Positions 42,585 through 51,205 of a stretch of DNA of 64,000 nt are shown piece after piece. Made by a program: the position numbers and the translations under genes. Numbering within the stretch: position 1 is the stretch's first letter; each line of letters opens with the position of its first letter. The notes below the pieces were generated by a model. The model was not told the DNA's origin. It worked only from the letters and a program-made list of their open reading frames with translations, and did no database searches. The DNA is from Burkholderiales bacterium. Its GTDB lineage: Bacteria > Pseudomonadota > Gammaproteobacteria > Burkholderiales > Burkholderiaceae_C. The stretch lies in contig JAECRL010000003.1 in the NCBI GenBank assembly GCA_016000265.1, positions 1 to 64,000 of the forward strand. The letters are read 5' to 3'.

Positions 42585-43213
42585 AGCGCGAACTCCGGCC
42601 GCCCGAGTTGCCCGACAGCGCGTTCGACTTGCGCACGCGCGCCGAACTGGCGCTGGCCTTCGAGCCCATCGACGCCCCGCCGCACTTGTACCGCAAGGCG
42701 CAGCCGCTAATGGCGCGGCGCAGCTTCCAGCGCGCCGTGCTGGGCCTGCTGCTGGCAGGCAGCGGCACCGGCGCCGTGCTGGCCATGCGCCCGCCAGAAC
42801 TCGTGCGCGGCGCCATCGAACACGAATACTTCGAGCGCACGCTGCGCGGCACCTTCATGGCCAGCGCGCCCTTGCTGCAGCACCTGGGGCTGGCCGGCCA
42901 ACAGGTTGTGCCCGGCTTCCCGCAGCTGATGCGGCCTTGCGACATCGACGGCCACCTCGTCTACCACCTCACCACCTTCTTCGAGAAGGGCGGCATGGTC
43001 ACCGTGTTCGCCTTCGACAAGGCGGTGGCGCTGACGGAGGGCAGCGGCTGGTGGGGCAACGTGCACTGGAAAGTCATCACCTCGCGCGACGGCAAGCCGC
43101 TGGTGCTGGTGGCGCAGAAGAAGCAGGCCCTGGCCGTGGCGCAAAGCCAGTTCGGTCCAGCCACCGACATGTCCCCACCGAATTCCACACCGACCCCCAA
43201 GGAGACCCGATGA
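42581..43213 (+). CDS. Membrane anti-sigma factor 2 candidate
   Basis: A 210-residue protein with a 45-residue cytosolic start, one membrane helix (SFQRAVLGLLLAGSGTGAVLA, about residues 47-67) and a periplasmic domain with a single region containing Cys (LMRPCDIDGHLVYHLTTFFEKGGMVTVF). The DUF3379-like layout and the overlap with the ECF gene suggest an anti-sigma factor. The sorA ATG overlaps its stop. Confidence 0.8.
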   Translation: MKRELRPPELPDSAFDLRTRAELALAFEPIDAPPHLYRKAQPLMARRSFQRAVLGLLLAGSGTGAVLAMRPPELVRGAIEHEYFERTLRGTFMASAPLLQHLGLAGQQVVPGFPQLMRPCDIDGHLVYHLTTFFEKGGMVTVFAFDKAVALTEGSGWWGNVHWKVITSRDGKPLVLVAQKKQALAVAQSQFGPATDMSPPNSTPTPKETR

Positions 43214-44436
43214 ACAAGACCTTGAACTCGCTGCCGCGGCGCCAGATGCTGGCCGGCAGCGCCAGCGCCCTGGCCGCGGCCGGCCTGGCCACTTTCACGC
43301 GCGGTGCCGCCGCGGCTGGCGAAACCCCAGTGGCCAGCGCCACGCCCAAGCCGCTGCCCGCCTACGTGAACTGGAAAGACCCGGCCAGCGTCATCGTGCA
43401 CAGCAGCACCACCATCGAGACCAAGCGCGCGGCCTTCGGCAGTGGCGTCATCACGCCGGCCGAGCAGCTCTACATCCGCAACAACCTGCCGGCGCCCGAC
43501 GCCTCCATCGTGGCCGACCGCGACGCGTGGGAAGTGGCCATCGAAGGCGTGAAGGCCCCGCGCAAGCTGACGCTGCGCGAGCTGAAGACGATGGGCGTGG
43601 AGACCACCGCGATGGTGCTGCAGTGCTCGGGCAATGGTCGCGGCTACTTCCCCAGCAAGCCCAGTGGCACACCCTGGCAGGTGGGCGCGGCGGGTTGCGT
43701 GATGTGGACCGGCGTTCCGGTGCGCGTGGTGGCCGAAGCGCTGGGCGGCGTCGTGCCGGGCGCCGGTTACCTGACCGGCACCGGCGGCGAGAAGCTGCCC
43801 GAAGGCCTGGACCCGCTGAGCATCATCGTCGAGCGCTCGGTGCCGGCCGCCGCGATGGCTGACGCGCTGCTGGCCTGGGAGATGAACGGCGTGCCGATCT
43901 CGCTGGCCCACGGCGGCCCGCTGCGCCTGATCGTGCCCGGCTACACCGGCGTGAACAACATCAAGTACATCAAGCGCTTGGCCTTCACGGCCAAGGAGAC
44001 GGACGCGAAGATCATGTCGCACGGGTACCGCATCTCGCCGCCGGGCGGCAAAGGCGACCCGAGCCAGCCGTCGGTGCAAGAGATGACGGTCAAGTCGTGG
44101 ATCAACTCGCCCGCGCCCGACGCAGCTGGCGTGAGGGCCGGCCTGGTGCAAGTGCAGGGCGTGGCCTTCGGCGGGATGAACGGCATCAAGCGCGTCGAGG
44201 TGTCGCTGGACGGCGGCAAGACCTGGAGCGACGCGCGGCTCACCGGGCCCGACCTCGGCCGCTATGCCTGGCGCCAGTTCGTGCTGCCGGCCAGGCTGCC
44301 GGCCGGCAGCCACACGCTGGCCAGCCGCGCCACCGACACGGCAGGCAACGTGCAACCCGAGCAGCGCATGGAAAACGCCGGCGGCTACAACAACACGAGC
44401 TGGGCCGACCACGCCGTGAAAGTGACGGTGGCCTGA
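43210..44436 (+). CDS. sorA: Sulfite dehydrogenase molybdenum subunit SorA
   Basis: A 408-residue protein with a Tat signal (LPRRQMLAGSASALAAAGLA). The sulfite oxidase molybdopterin domain has the Mo-ligand Cys139 in VLQCSGNGRG, followed by CVMWTGVPVRVV and GGPLRLIVPGYTGVNNIKYIKRL. The C-terminal Mo-co dimerisation domain contains GFAFGG-like VAFGGMNGIKRVEVSLDGGKTWSDA. It oxidises periplasmic sulfite to sulfate and passes electrons to SorB. It directly follows the ECF/anti-sigma pair. Confidence 0.93.
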   Translation: MNKTLNSLPRRQMLAGSASALAAAGLATFTRGAAAAGETPVASATPKPLPAYVNWKDPASVIVHSSTTIETKRAAFGSGVITPAEQLYIRNNLPAPDASIVADRDAWEVAIEGVKAPRKLTLRELKTMGVETTAMVLQCSGNGRGYFPSKPSGTPWQVGAAGCVMWTGVPVRVVAEALGGVVPGAGYLTGTGGEKLPEGLDPLSIIVERSVPAAAMADALLAWEMNGVPISLAHGGPLRLIVPGYTGVNNIKYIKRLAFTAKETDAKIMSHGYRISPPGGKGDPSQPSVQEMTVKSWINSPAPDAAGVRAGLVQVQGVAFGGMNGIKRVEVSLDGGKTWSDARLTGPDLGRYAWRQFVLPARLPAGSHTLASRATDTAGNVQPEQRMENAGGYNNTSWADHAVKVTVA

Positions 44437-44438
44437 TC

Positions 44439-44807
44439 ATGCGCAGCACCATCCAGCAGCGCTTCATGTTGCATGCAATGAGGGTCGCGTCGGTGCTCGT
44501 CGCCGGCCTGGCGCTGCCCGTTCTACCCGCGCTGGCGGCCGACGACAGCGCGCAACTCGCGCTAGGGAAGAAGCTGTTCCTGCAAGGCGTCGTCCCGTCG
44601 TGCGCCGTTTGCCACACCTTGCAGGCCGCGGGCGCCGAGGGCGCCGTCGGCCCGGTGCTGGACGAGTTGAAGCCCGACGCTGCGCGCGTGGCGAAGGCGC
44701 TGCGCAACGGGCTGGGCCAGATGCCCTCGTACAAGGACAAGCTCACCGAAGCAGAGATTGCGGCGCTGGCGCTCTACGTGTCGAAGGCCAGCGGGGGTGC
44801 CAAGTGA
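44439..44807 (+). CDS. sorB: Cytochrome c subunit SorB of sulfite dehydrogenase
   Basis: A 122-residue exported mono-heme cytochrome c with a signal peptide (cleavage near PALAADD), heme motif CAVCH at 55-59 and the axial Met in GLGQMPSYKDKLTEAEIAALALYV. It begins 2 bp after the sorA stop. It accepts electrons from SorA and hands them to the respiratory chain. Confidence 0.92.
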   Translation: MRSTIQQRFMLHAMRVASVLVAGLALPVLPALAADDSAQLALGKKLFLQGVVPSCAVCHTLQAAGAEGAVGPVLDELKPDAARVAKALRNGLGQMPSYKDKLTEAEIAALALYVSKASGGAK

Positions 44808-44971
44808 AACTTCAGGTGGGTGGAATCTGTGGTGCATCCCCACCGATAAAGGCTCGTCCGCGCGGGCCGCAAGACGCTGACTGGCACCGAAACGCAGGGC
44901 ATCTTCATCGGTCGCCGCCGTCGGCAGCGACTGCTTCTCAACTCCTCGACAGACTGGATTGGGTCGGAAGC

Positions 44972-45000
44972 GGTCATTCGGTCATTCAACTTGAATGACC
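44972..45000. repeat. Palindrome between convergent sorB and helicase genes
   Basis: GGTCATTCAA (44980-44989) and TTGAATGACC (44991-45000) are perfect arms around one base, preceded by another GGTCATTC (44972-44979). The block lies in a 258-bp stretch without genes. There is no T tract. The neighbouring GGGTCGGAAGCGGTCATTC resembles a dispersed intergenic sequence I know from other proteobacteria, so it may be a dispersed repeat. Confidence 0.55.
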
Positions 45001-45065
45001 GCAACCGCTGCATACCGGCTACTCAGATTTTTTGTGACATTTCAGTACATGGCCGAGGCCAGCGT

Positions 45066-46889
45066 TTACCCCGACACAGTCTCAAATCGCCTGCCAAACC
45101 CGCCGTCCCCGCTGATGGTCAGCACCAAGCGTTCGGTCGCCCGTGTCGCAGCAACGTAGAACAGTCGCGCCTCGTCCTTCTCATCCTCACCAGGCGCAGG
45201 CATCGCCCCAACGCCAGGTATCGCGACGACAGGAAACTCCAACCCCTTGCTCACCTTCATCGTCATGACCTTGATGGCATCCTGCGCTGGCCTGAAGTCG
45301 CCCGAACGCTTGCGTACTTGGTGAGGAAGCCGTCGATGCGCCAGCGCTCTAGAGCACGCATCCATCACCGCATAGTCTCGGCACAAGATGGCCATGTCAC
45401 CCCAGGCGCGGCCTCCGCTGTGATGCTCATCGGCCAGCAGGTCAGCAATCTGCTCAGCCTCGTCGCGCAGGCTAGGTAGCCTGATGATCAATGGCGCACT
45501 GCCCTCACGGCCATAGCTGATGGGCCTGACGATGGGAATGCCATCGTCGTCCTTGTCCTCAGGCGAAAGTAGATCGGCCGCAATCATGCTGGCGGTCTGC
45601 AAGATCTGCTTGGTGTTGCGGTAGTTGATCTTCAGGATTGTCGTGCGGCCTTGCGCCTGGATGCCAACGCTCTTGAAGCTGAACTGCCGCGTGCGGTTGC
45701 GCTCATAGATGCTCTGGGCATCGTCATAGAGCAACAGCAGGCTGTTAGTGCTTGGGTCCACCATTTGTGTGACCAGCTTCAGCCATTCAGGTCGGAAGTC
45801 GTGGCCTTCATCGATCAAGATGGCTTGGTATTGGCCCGATGGGATCTGGTTGCGCTCCACTGCGCGGATGACGCTGTCCACCATCTGGTCGAACATGTCT
45901 TTGCCTTGCGCTGGCAACGGTTGGCCATAGGCCTTCAACTGGTGCCAGCACCACTTGTGAAAGTTCCTGGCGTGCACGCGGTCTGCAATGCCTTTGGCAG
46001 TGAATGTGGCGTCCAGCTTGACTGCGAGCGGCTCGTTGAAGCACAGCACCAGGATTGGCTTGGTGGCGGCGGTCTGAGCTTTGGCGAGGTACTCGGCGCG
46101 GTAACCCAGGATCATGGTTTTGCCTGAGCCTGCAACGCCATGGATGACCCGGTGGCCGTCGCCCAGGCTGCGCGCGAGCTGCTCCTGCTGCAGGTCCATC
46201 ACCTGCATGACGTCGGGCAGGGCGGCCTCTGCATCGCCGTCATCGAACAACGTGCCCTGGCTATGTACGCGCACCTCGGGGAACATGATCCAACGCACAC
46301 GGTCCAACTGCGGCAGCGACATCGCCCCGCCGAAGGCGTGGGGGAACATATTCCATAGCCGTTGCTGAAAAGCCTCTTCCTCAACGGACTCCAGCATCTC
46401 GTCGGAGCAGATCACCAAATGGGGCTCGATGGCCTGGTCAAGTCCAGCCGCTTCGAACTGTTTGCGCGTGATGCGGGTCAGCACCACGCCATGTCCCCAT
46501 GGGAACGCGAGCTTACCGGCGTGCTGGCCGCTTCCCTGGATGAGTTGCTTGTCCCGCTCAAGCGCATTTATCACTTGGATGGCGCAGTGACGTGCTTGCG
46601 CCAGCGGGTTGATCACCACCTTGTGATTGCCGTCGGGGATGATTTCCCAATACTGGCGGGTTGCACGCTGGATGGTGTCCAGTCGCCAGTCTTTGGTCTC
46701 CAGGATGAGGAGGCCGCGCCGGGGGTGGAGGATGACGAAATCAGGATGGGATTGCTTGGGACCGACGGGGACGTCGTACCACATCAGGTAGTCGTCATCC
46801 AGCTTCTGCTCCAGCCGCTCGGCCAGGCGTTTTTCCCCGGACGTCATGCGTGAGACGCAGCTTCCAAGAGCAGGAATCAATACCGCCAC
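45066..46889 (-). CDS. NERD nuclease - UvrD-like helicase fusion
   Basis: A 607-residue protein. The N-terminal NERD domain has an intact PD-(D/E)xK set: D50 in HPDFVILHP and E64-x-K66 in LLILETKDW. A SF1 helicase follows with Walker A GVAGSGKT (251-258), Walker B ILIDEGHDF, LLLLYDDAQSIYERNR, INYRNTKQI, MTMKVSKGLEFPVVAIPG and VAATRATERLVL. Nuclease-helicase fusions of this plan occur in defence islands and in DNA repair. It stands alone, 272 bp from the ParB-like gene. Confidence 0.9.
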   Translation of the reverse strand: MAVLIPALGSCVSRMTSGEKRLAERLEQKLDDDYLMWYDVPVGPKQSHPDFVILHPRRGLLILETKDWRLDTIQRATRQYWEIIPDGNHKVVINPLAQARHCAIQVINALERDKQLIQGSGQHAGKLAFPWGHGVVLTRITRKQFEAAGLDQAIEPHLVICSDEMLESVEEEAFQQRLWNMFPHAFGGAMSLPQLDRVRWIMFPEVRVHSQGTLFDDGDAEAALPDVMQVMDLQQEQLARSLGDGHRVIHGVAGSGKTMILGYRAEYLAKAQTAATKPILVLCFNEPLAVKLDATFTAKGIADRVHARNFHKWCWHQLKAYGQPLPAQGKDMFDQMVDSVIRAVERNQIPSGQYQAILIDEGHDFRPEWLKLVTQMVDPSTNSLLLLYDDAQSIYERNRTRQFSFKSVGIQAQGRTTILKINYRNTKQILQTASMIAADLLSPEDKDDDGIPIVRPISYGREGSAPLIIRLPSLRDEAEQIADLLADEHHSGGRAWGDMAILCRDYAVMDACSRALAHRRLPHQVRKRSGDFRPAQDAIKVMTMKVSKGLEFPVVAIPGVGAMPAPGEDEKDEARLFYVAATRATERLVLTISGDGGFGRRFETVSG

Positions 46890-47069
46890 GTACAGGCCCC
46901 CATTTTTGATGGCATCGGTTCACCCTTTTGCGGGCGTAATGACGGAGTCTAAATCGGGGAATGGATTCCAGGCGGTCGATTGTTGCGTCGGGGCTGTTGG
47001 AGTGCCGCACTGCCTCGATAGACCGGCTTAACGGGTTCCAGACAAAACGGAGGGGGCGGGCTCTTCACC

Positions 47070-47137
47070 TTGCACATTGAACATGCGCAATTGACATGTT
47101 CAATGTGCAATTGTCAGATGTGCATGTTCAATGTGAC
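47070..47137. repeat. CATGTTCAATGT motif cluster C, partition or recombination site candidate
   Basis: TTGCACATTGAACATG (47070-47085) and CATGTTCAATGTGCAA (47095-47110) are a perfect 16-bp inverted repeat with a 9-bp spacer. A third copy, CATGTTCAATGTGAC, is at 47123-47137. It lies 24 bp beyond the stop of the second ParB-like gene and upstream of the NERD helicase gene. The same motif is seen at 28618-28663 and 29331-29364. ParB or recombinase binding is inferred from position. Confidence 0.75.
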
Positions 47138-47160
47138 TGGCACCGATGGCCGAGGGGCGT

Positions 47161-48039
47161 TTACTCCAGCGACTCCGTGGCCACGATGGCGACAAACTGC
47201 TCCAGAACGTCTGCAGCACGTTGCCGCAGGTACTTGGTGACCTGGGCGTTCTCCAGCAGCTTCTTCAAGTAGCCCCGCACCAGCATCAGGCTCAGCACAT
47301 CCTCACCGTAGGTCTGTTCGGCCAGCCGGTACAGGGCCTGGACACTGCCCATCTCGCGCTCCATCCGCGCCAATTGCTCTTGGTTGGCTTGCGTCACTTT
47401 CTTGGGCACTTTGGGGTCGACCAGCATGGCAGCCGGTGTGGTGGCCAGCAGCGCCGTTGCATAGATGACTGACAGGTTATTGGCTGACACCATCAGTTCA
47501 GCGCACTCGACCTGGCGCAGCGGTTTCATCTTGCGCAGCACTCGGCTCAGTTCCGCAGAGAACTGCCGGTCTTTGAGGATCTCTGCCACCTCGGGGCAGA
47601 TGCCCTCAAGCAAGTTGAACTTCTTGTTGATCTGGCTGATGTCCACGCTCAAGGCACTTGCCAGTCGCTCAGCTGACACGCCGTTGTCAATGGCACGACG
47701 AATCATGAAGTGCTCTTGCACGGTCGACAGGCGGTTGACCCGGTTGTTGTAGGTGTAGGCCTCATCGTCAGTGGCAATCAAGCATGCAACCTCCTTGACG
47801 CCCAATTCCACCAAAGCGATCAGGCGGACATGACCATCGAGCAAGACATGCTGACCAGACACAGGATCGACCGGAGTGACGATCAGCGGCTCGATCAGTC
47901 CGATCTCTACAATTGACGATCGGATCTGCTTGAACTTGGCGCTCGCAGCCAAGGTCCCTGAAGGCTTGTGAGACGGCAAAATCTTGTCAATGGCCACCAT
48001 CATCGGTGAAGGCAAGAAGCCCATGGTGACGCTGGTCAC
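47161..48039 (-). CDS. ParB-like protein 2 of the recombinase triad
   Basis: A 292-residue ParB/RepB-type protein. The N-terminal ParB fold is KQIRSSIVEIGLIEPLIVTPVD...LLDGHVRLIALVELGVKEVACLIA. It is followed by a helix-turn-helix (SAERLASALSVDISQINKKFNLLEGICPEVAEIL) and a RepB-like C-terminal region. No ParA partner is present. The overlap ATGA with the preceding ParB-like gene gives one operon with the recombinase. Confidence 0.88.
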   Translation of the reverse strand: MTSVTMGFLPSPMMVAIDKILPSHKPSGTLAASAKFKQIRSSIVEIGLIEPLIVTPVDPVSGQHVLLDGHVRLIALVELGVKEVACLIATDDEAYTYNNRVNRLSTVQEHFMIRRAIDNGVSAERLASALSVDISQINKKFNLLEGICPEVAEILKDRQFSAELSRVLRKMKPLRQVECAELMVSANNLSVIYATALLATTPAAMLVDPKVPKKVTQANQEQLARMEREMGSVQALYRLAEQTYGEDVLSLMLVRGYLKKLLENAQVTKYLRQRAADVLEQFVAIVATESLE

Positions 48040-48947
48040 TTGGATCTCCCAGACGATCGCACGCGGTCGGCCAGGTACTTGGGCATGCTCTCCAGACCCT
48101 CGGCACGCAAGAGGTTCACGAAGTTCTCATCTGCGAGCAGTTCGGCAAACGCGCTGGTGACAAACAGCAGCCGCTGCTGGGCAAACTCAGATTTCTTGAC
48201 CAGCAGCTTCTGCCGCTCCACCTCCATCTGGTAGGTGCGAACCAGGCTAGAAGAGGTGACCTTGTCACGTGCATGCGTGCGGATCCTGTTTCGACTGGAC
48301 GTCCGGCCAAGTGCCTTGCGCTTTTCGATGACGCGGCGCGCATCCAGCAGTCGCTTGCCCTTGAGCGCACCGGACTCATACGCATCCTGCAATGCAGTCT
48401 GTATGGCGGCATCATCGTCCTTGGCACCAACAATCGCCAGCGCGGCATTCAAGGGGATGGTCCCCATCTCAACGGCAACGATCAGGCGCTCTTCACCGTT
48501 TTGCAGCAAGGTCACCATGCCCTGGACATACTTCAGGGTCAAGCCGGTCTTGGCCGCAATGTCCTTGGCGGTGTAGCCTTTCTTGCTCAGTTGATTGATG
48601 CTGGCCAAGAGCTCCAATGGCCGGCCTTGCCGCCTGGCGATGTTCTCGGCCAAGCTCATGATGAACGCGTCTTCATCGGTGACGTGTGCCACGACGGCTG
48701 GGATCACATCAGCGCCAAGGGCCCGCACCGCCTTGAGCCGCCCCTCGCCGCAGATCAGCAAAAAATACTCAGATCCATCTTCACGCTGGCGCGGTGTCAC
48801 GGTGACGGGCTTCTTCAAGCCAATGGTCTTGATGTTCTTGCTGATCTCAGCAAACACCCGGCTGTTACGGTCACGCGGGTTCATCACCTCGATCAGATCC
48901 ACCGGGATCATGCGTATTTCCGGCGGTATCTGGCTGGCAGCACTCAT
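48036..48947 (-). CDS. ParB-like protein 1 of the recombinase triad
   Basis: A 303-residue ParB-family protein: IPVDLIEVMNPRDRN, FAEISKNIKTIGLKKPVTVTPR, LICGEGRLKAVRALGADVIPAVV (the ParB CTPase-like GEGR block), MSLAENIARRQGRPLELLASI, and the HTH YTAKDIAAKTGLTLKYVQGMVTLL. The C-terminal 100 residues are charged and coiled. Both ends overlap their neighbours by 4 bp. It differs clearly in sequence from ParB-like protein 2, so this is not a recent duplication. Confidence 0.9.
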   Translation of the reverse strand: MSAASQIPPEIRMIPVDLIEVMNPRDRNSRVFAEISKNIKTIGLKKPVTVTPRQREDGSEYFLLICGEGRLKAVRALGADVIPAVVAHVTDEDAFIMSLAENIARRQGRPLELLASINQLSKKGYTAKDIAAKTGLTLKYVQGMVTLLQNGEERLIVAVEMGTIPLNAALAIVGAKDDDAAIQTALQDAYESGALKGKRLLDARRVIEKRKALGRTSSRNRIRTHARDKVTSSSLVRTYQMEVERQKLLVKKSEFAQQRLLFVTSAFAELLADENFVNLLRAEGLESMPKYLADRVRSSGRSK

Positions 48948-50509
48948 GCCACCAACCTCAGCCGAACCCGCGCGGCCATGCTGTGCAGATAGTCCAGCGA
49001 GTCAAACCGGTAGCTTTCGAACTCGATGGGGTTGCGATCGGCCAAGCTGATGTGCGGACGGCAGATGTCCAGTCGGGGCAGCAGGAAGTAGTCGAGGATC
49101 TGCTCATTGCCAGGTGCAAGTCGAACGACCACGGAGATGTCAGGCAGAAGGCTGGTATCGAGCCTGATCTTCCATCTGCTGTGATTATTGAGCAGTTGAT
49201 TGCAGCGCGCCAGTACCAGCGATATGCTGAACTCCTGGTTGACCCAAAGGACGTCTGTGGCTGCGTCACGAACGACCGTGCCACCGACCTCAGCAATCCG
49301 CGATTCGGTTTGGGTCACGATCTCGGGGTGCATGCGCCGCAGCAGGCGATTGACCTCTAGGTAGCGGTAGTCCCTGTCAGGCGTGAAGCCAACGATCTGG
49401 TAGGCCCGCACAAGGCTGCCAAACCGATGGACATAGACTGATGCCGAGGGCATGCCCTCCGATTCGTCAATCATCAAGCCAGACAGAAAGCCCCGGCTTT
49501 GATACAGGCCGCGCAGCCGCTCGATCAACTCATCGTCGCTATAGCGCCTGGCGCGGGCGCGGATGATGCCCTGCGCCGTGTAGAAGGTCTCGGGCGAGAC
49601 AATGGGCTCGAACGCACCGTCCTTGCGGATCCACATGTCTGGCGTGTTCACGACGCGCAACTTCTTGAGCTTGAACGACACGTGGTTGAAGACGTTGTTG
49701 CCGATGTACTTCTCATTGGTCAGCACTTCGTGCACCGTGGCACGCGTCCACTGTCGATCAAGGTCAGTGCGGATCTCCATCCTGTTCAGCCGTGAGGCAA
49801 TCTCGGACTCCATCAGTCCGTGCTCAATGAACCAGCGGTAGATGTCTTGGACAACTTCGATCTCTGATGGCGGGCCAGGCCTGAGGATCACGCGATCGGT
49901 CTGCAAGCTCTTGTGTTCGCCGCGTGTCAGTTCGGCCTTGATGGTCCCCTTGACGTCGATCAGCGTCCGGCGAAGGCCATAGCCAGCAGGGCCACCTTGC
50001 CGGTAGCCCAACTCGATCAGGCGGCACTGACCAGCGAATACCTTGGCCGATAGTTCACGGCTGTACTCACCGGCCATGGCGCGCTTGACACCTTTGACGA
50101 TGGTCGACACGGGTGAGCCATCGTTTTCAAATTGCTCGGCGCAGTAGATGACCCGGATGCCTGCGCGTTTGCAGATGTACTCGTAGTACGCGCTTTCGTC
50201 GGCATCCTGGAATCGCCCCCAACGGCTGACGTCGTACACCAGCACCACTTCAAAGTCGGCATGGCCTGATTCAACTTCTTTGATCAACCGTTGCAGTGAT
50301 TGGCGGCCATCAATGCGCAGGCCACTTTTGCCTTCATCGGCAAATGTTCTGACGATCTCGAACCCACGCTGCCGGGCGTACTCACGGATCTTGTCGCCCT
50401 GGTTTTCTGTTGAGTACTGCTGGTGTTCAGTGGACATCCTGACGTACTCGGCCGCGCGTCTGCGCGGTGGCAACGTTGGGTCGTCAGTTGGAGTTGCGCC
50501 GGAGTCCAT
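48944..50509 (-). CDS. Large serine recombinase
   Basis: A 521-residue resolvase-type recombinase. The catalytic domain begins AAEYVRMSTEHQQYSTENQ with Ser26, then LVYDVSRWGRFQDADESAYYEY and the regulatory Arg cluster. The recombinase domain follows: GGPAGYGLRRTLID, EIEVVQDIYRWFIEHGLMESEIASRLN, WTRATVHEVLTNEKYIGNNVFN. The typical C-terminal zinc ribbon/coiled coil is replaced by about 200 residues of unknown type. It heads the operon recombinase - ParB - ParB. Its target site is not known and it is not at the island ends. Confidence 0.92.
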   Translation of the reverse strand: MDSGATPTDDPTLPPRRRAAEYVRMSTEHQQYSTENQGDKIREYARQRGFEIVRTFADEGKSGLRIDGRQSLQRLIKEVESGHADFEVVLVYDVSRWGRFQDADESAYYEYICKRAGIRVIYCAEQFENDGSPVSTIVKGVKRAMAGEYSRELSAKVFAGQCRLIELGYRQGGPAGYGLRRTLIDVKGTIKAELTRGEHKSLQTDRVILRPGPPSEIEVVQDIYRWFIEHGLMESEIASRLNRMEIRTDLDRQWTRATVHEVLTNEKYIGNNVFNHVSFKLKKLRVVNTPDMWIRKDGAFEPIVSPETFYTAQGIIRARARRYSDDELIERLRGLYQSRGFLSGLMIDESEGMPSASVYVHRFGSLVRAYQIVGFTPDRDYRYLEVNRLLRRMHPEIVTQTESRIAEVGGTVVRDAATDVLWVNQEFSISLVLARCNQLLNNHSRWKIRLDTSLLPDISVVVRLAPGNEQILDYFLLPRLDICRPHISLADRNPIEFESYRFDSLDYLHSMAARVRLRLVA

Positions 50510-50684
50510 GTTGCATTCATCCCCTAGAGACAGCGCCGGTGGCTGAGCCAGTTCTCAGCCGGTCGCGGGGCCAGCGGGCGCTCGAATCGATGCTCGCGGT
50601 AGGCATGTAGAAATTAGCAGCAACGCGCCAAAACACCTAACGAGTCTTCTTTTGCAACGCAGGCCGATCTGCCTGCCATGGCAG

Positions 50685-51110
50685 CTAAGCCGTTGAAATC
50701 AAGGTAATTTCTGCCATCCACACGTCCATCTTTGCAACGACATCGTCAGACATCAAAGTCAGTCGGTAGGTGCCAGATTTGAGAGGTGACGTGCCGATTG
50801 ACGCGTCCATCTTTGCAACGGGCTCAGGTGCCTTTTCAGCGCGCCTGGCCCGCTGTTGTGTACGGTTTCGCTCAACATATTCGGGGTGCGCCTCCCGGTA
50901 CTGACGCCAATAGTCAGGATGGCGTGCCAGCCATGCCTTGTGTGCCTGGACCTGATCAGCGCGATAGTCGGGATCTTCGCGGCGCTTTTCACGTTGCCAA
51001 AGCCTGCGGCGCTCCTTCTGGCATGGGGCGTTGCTGCAATAGCTTTGCTGGGGGCTCTGTGCACGAGCGGTGAATGTCTTGCCACAGGCAATGCAACGAT
51101 TGAGCCCCAT
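50685..51110 (-). CDS. Arg-rich zinc-finger-like small protein
   Basis: A 141-residue protein. The N-terminus has a four-cysteine knuckle, CIACGKTFTARAQSPQQSYCSNAPC (split about residues 8-32), followed by a strongly basic/aromatic helix region RRRLWQREKRREDPDYRADQ and WLARHPDYWRQYREAHPEYVERN. Proteins of this plan recur in mobile regions of Burkholderiales, in my recollection, without known function. It is likely to bind nucleic acid. It lies 175 bp upstream of the recombinase on the same strand. Confidence 0.7.
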   Translation of the reverse strand: MGLNRCIACGKTFTARAQSPQQSYCSNAPCQKERRRLWQREKRREDPDYRADQVQAHKAWLARHPDYWRQYREAHPEYVERNRTQQRARRAEKAPEPVAKMDASIGTSPLKSGTYRLTLMSDDVVAKMDVWMAEITLISTA

Positions 51111-51205
51111 ATGACACCCTCCCGGTCATGTGCACATCCCTGCCGTACGACGATTTCAGAATGGGGTATCTGGGCCTTGACTGAGGCCCTCAGCGGCTAG
51201 CCTGA

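Noticed and set aside
44808-45065. Insertion sequence remnant between sorB and the NERD helicase
   Set aside because: A palindrome and dispersed-repeat-like bases are present, but no transposase fragment, terminal inverted repeats or target duplication could be shown.
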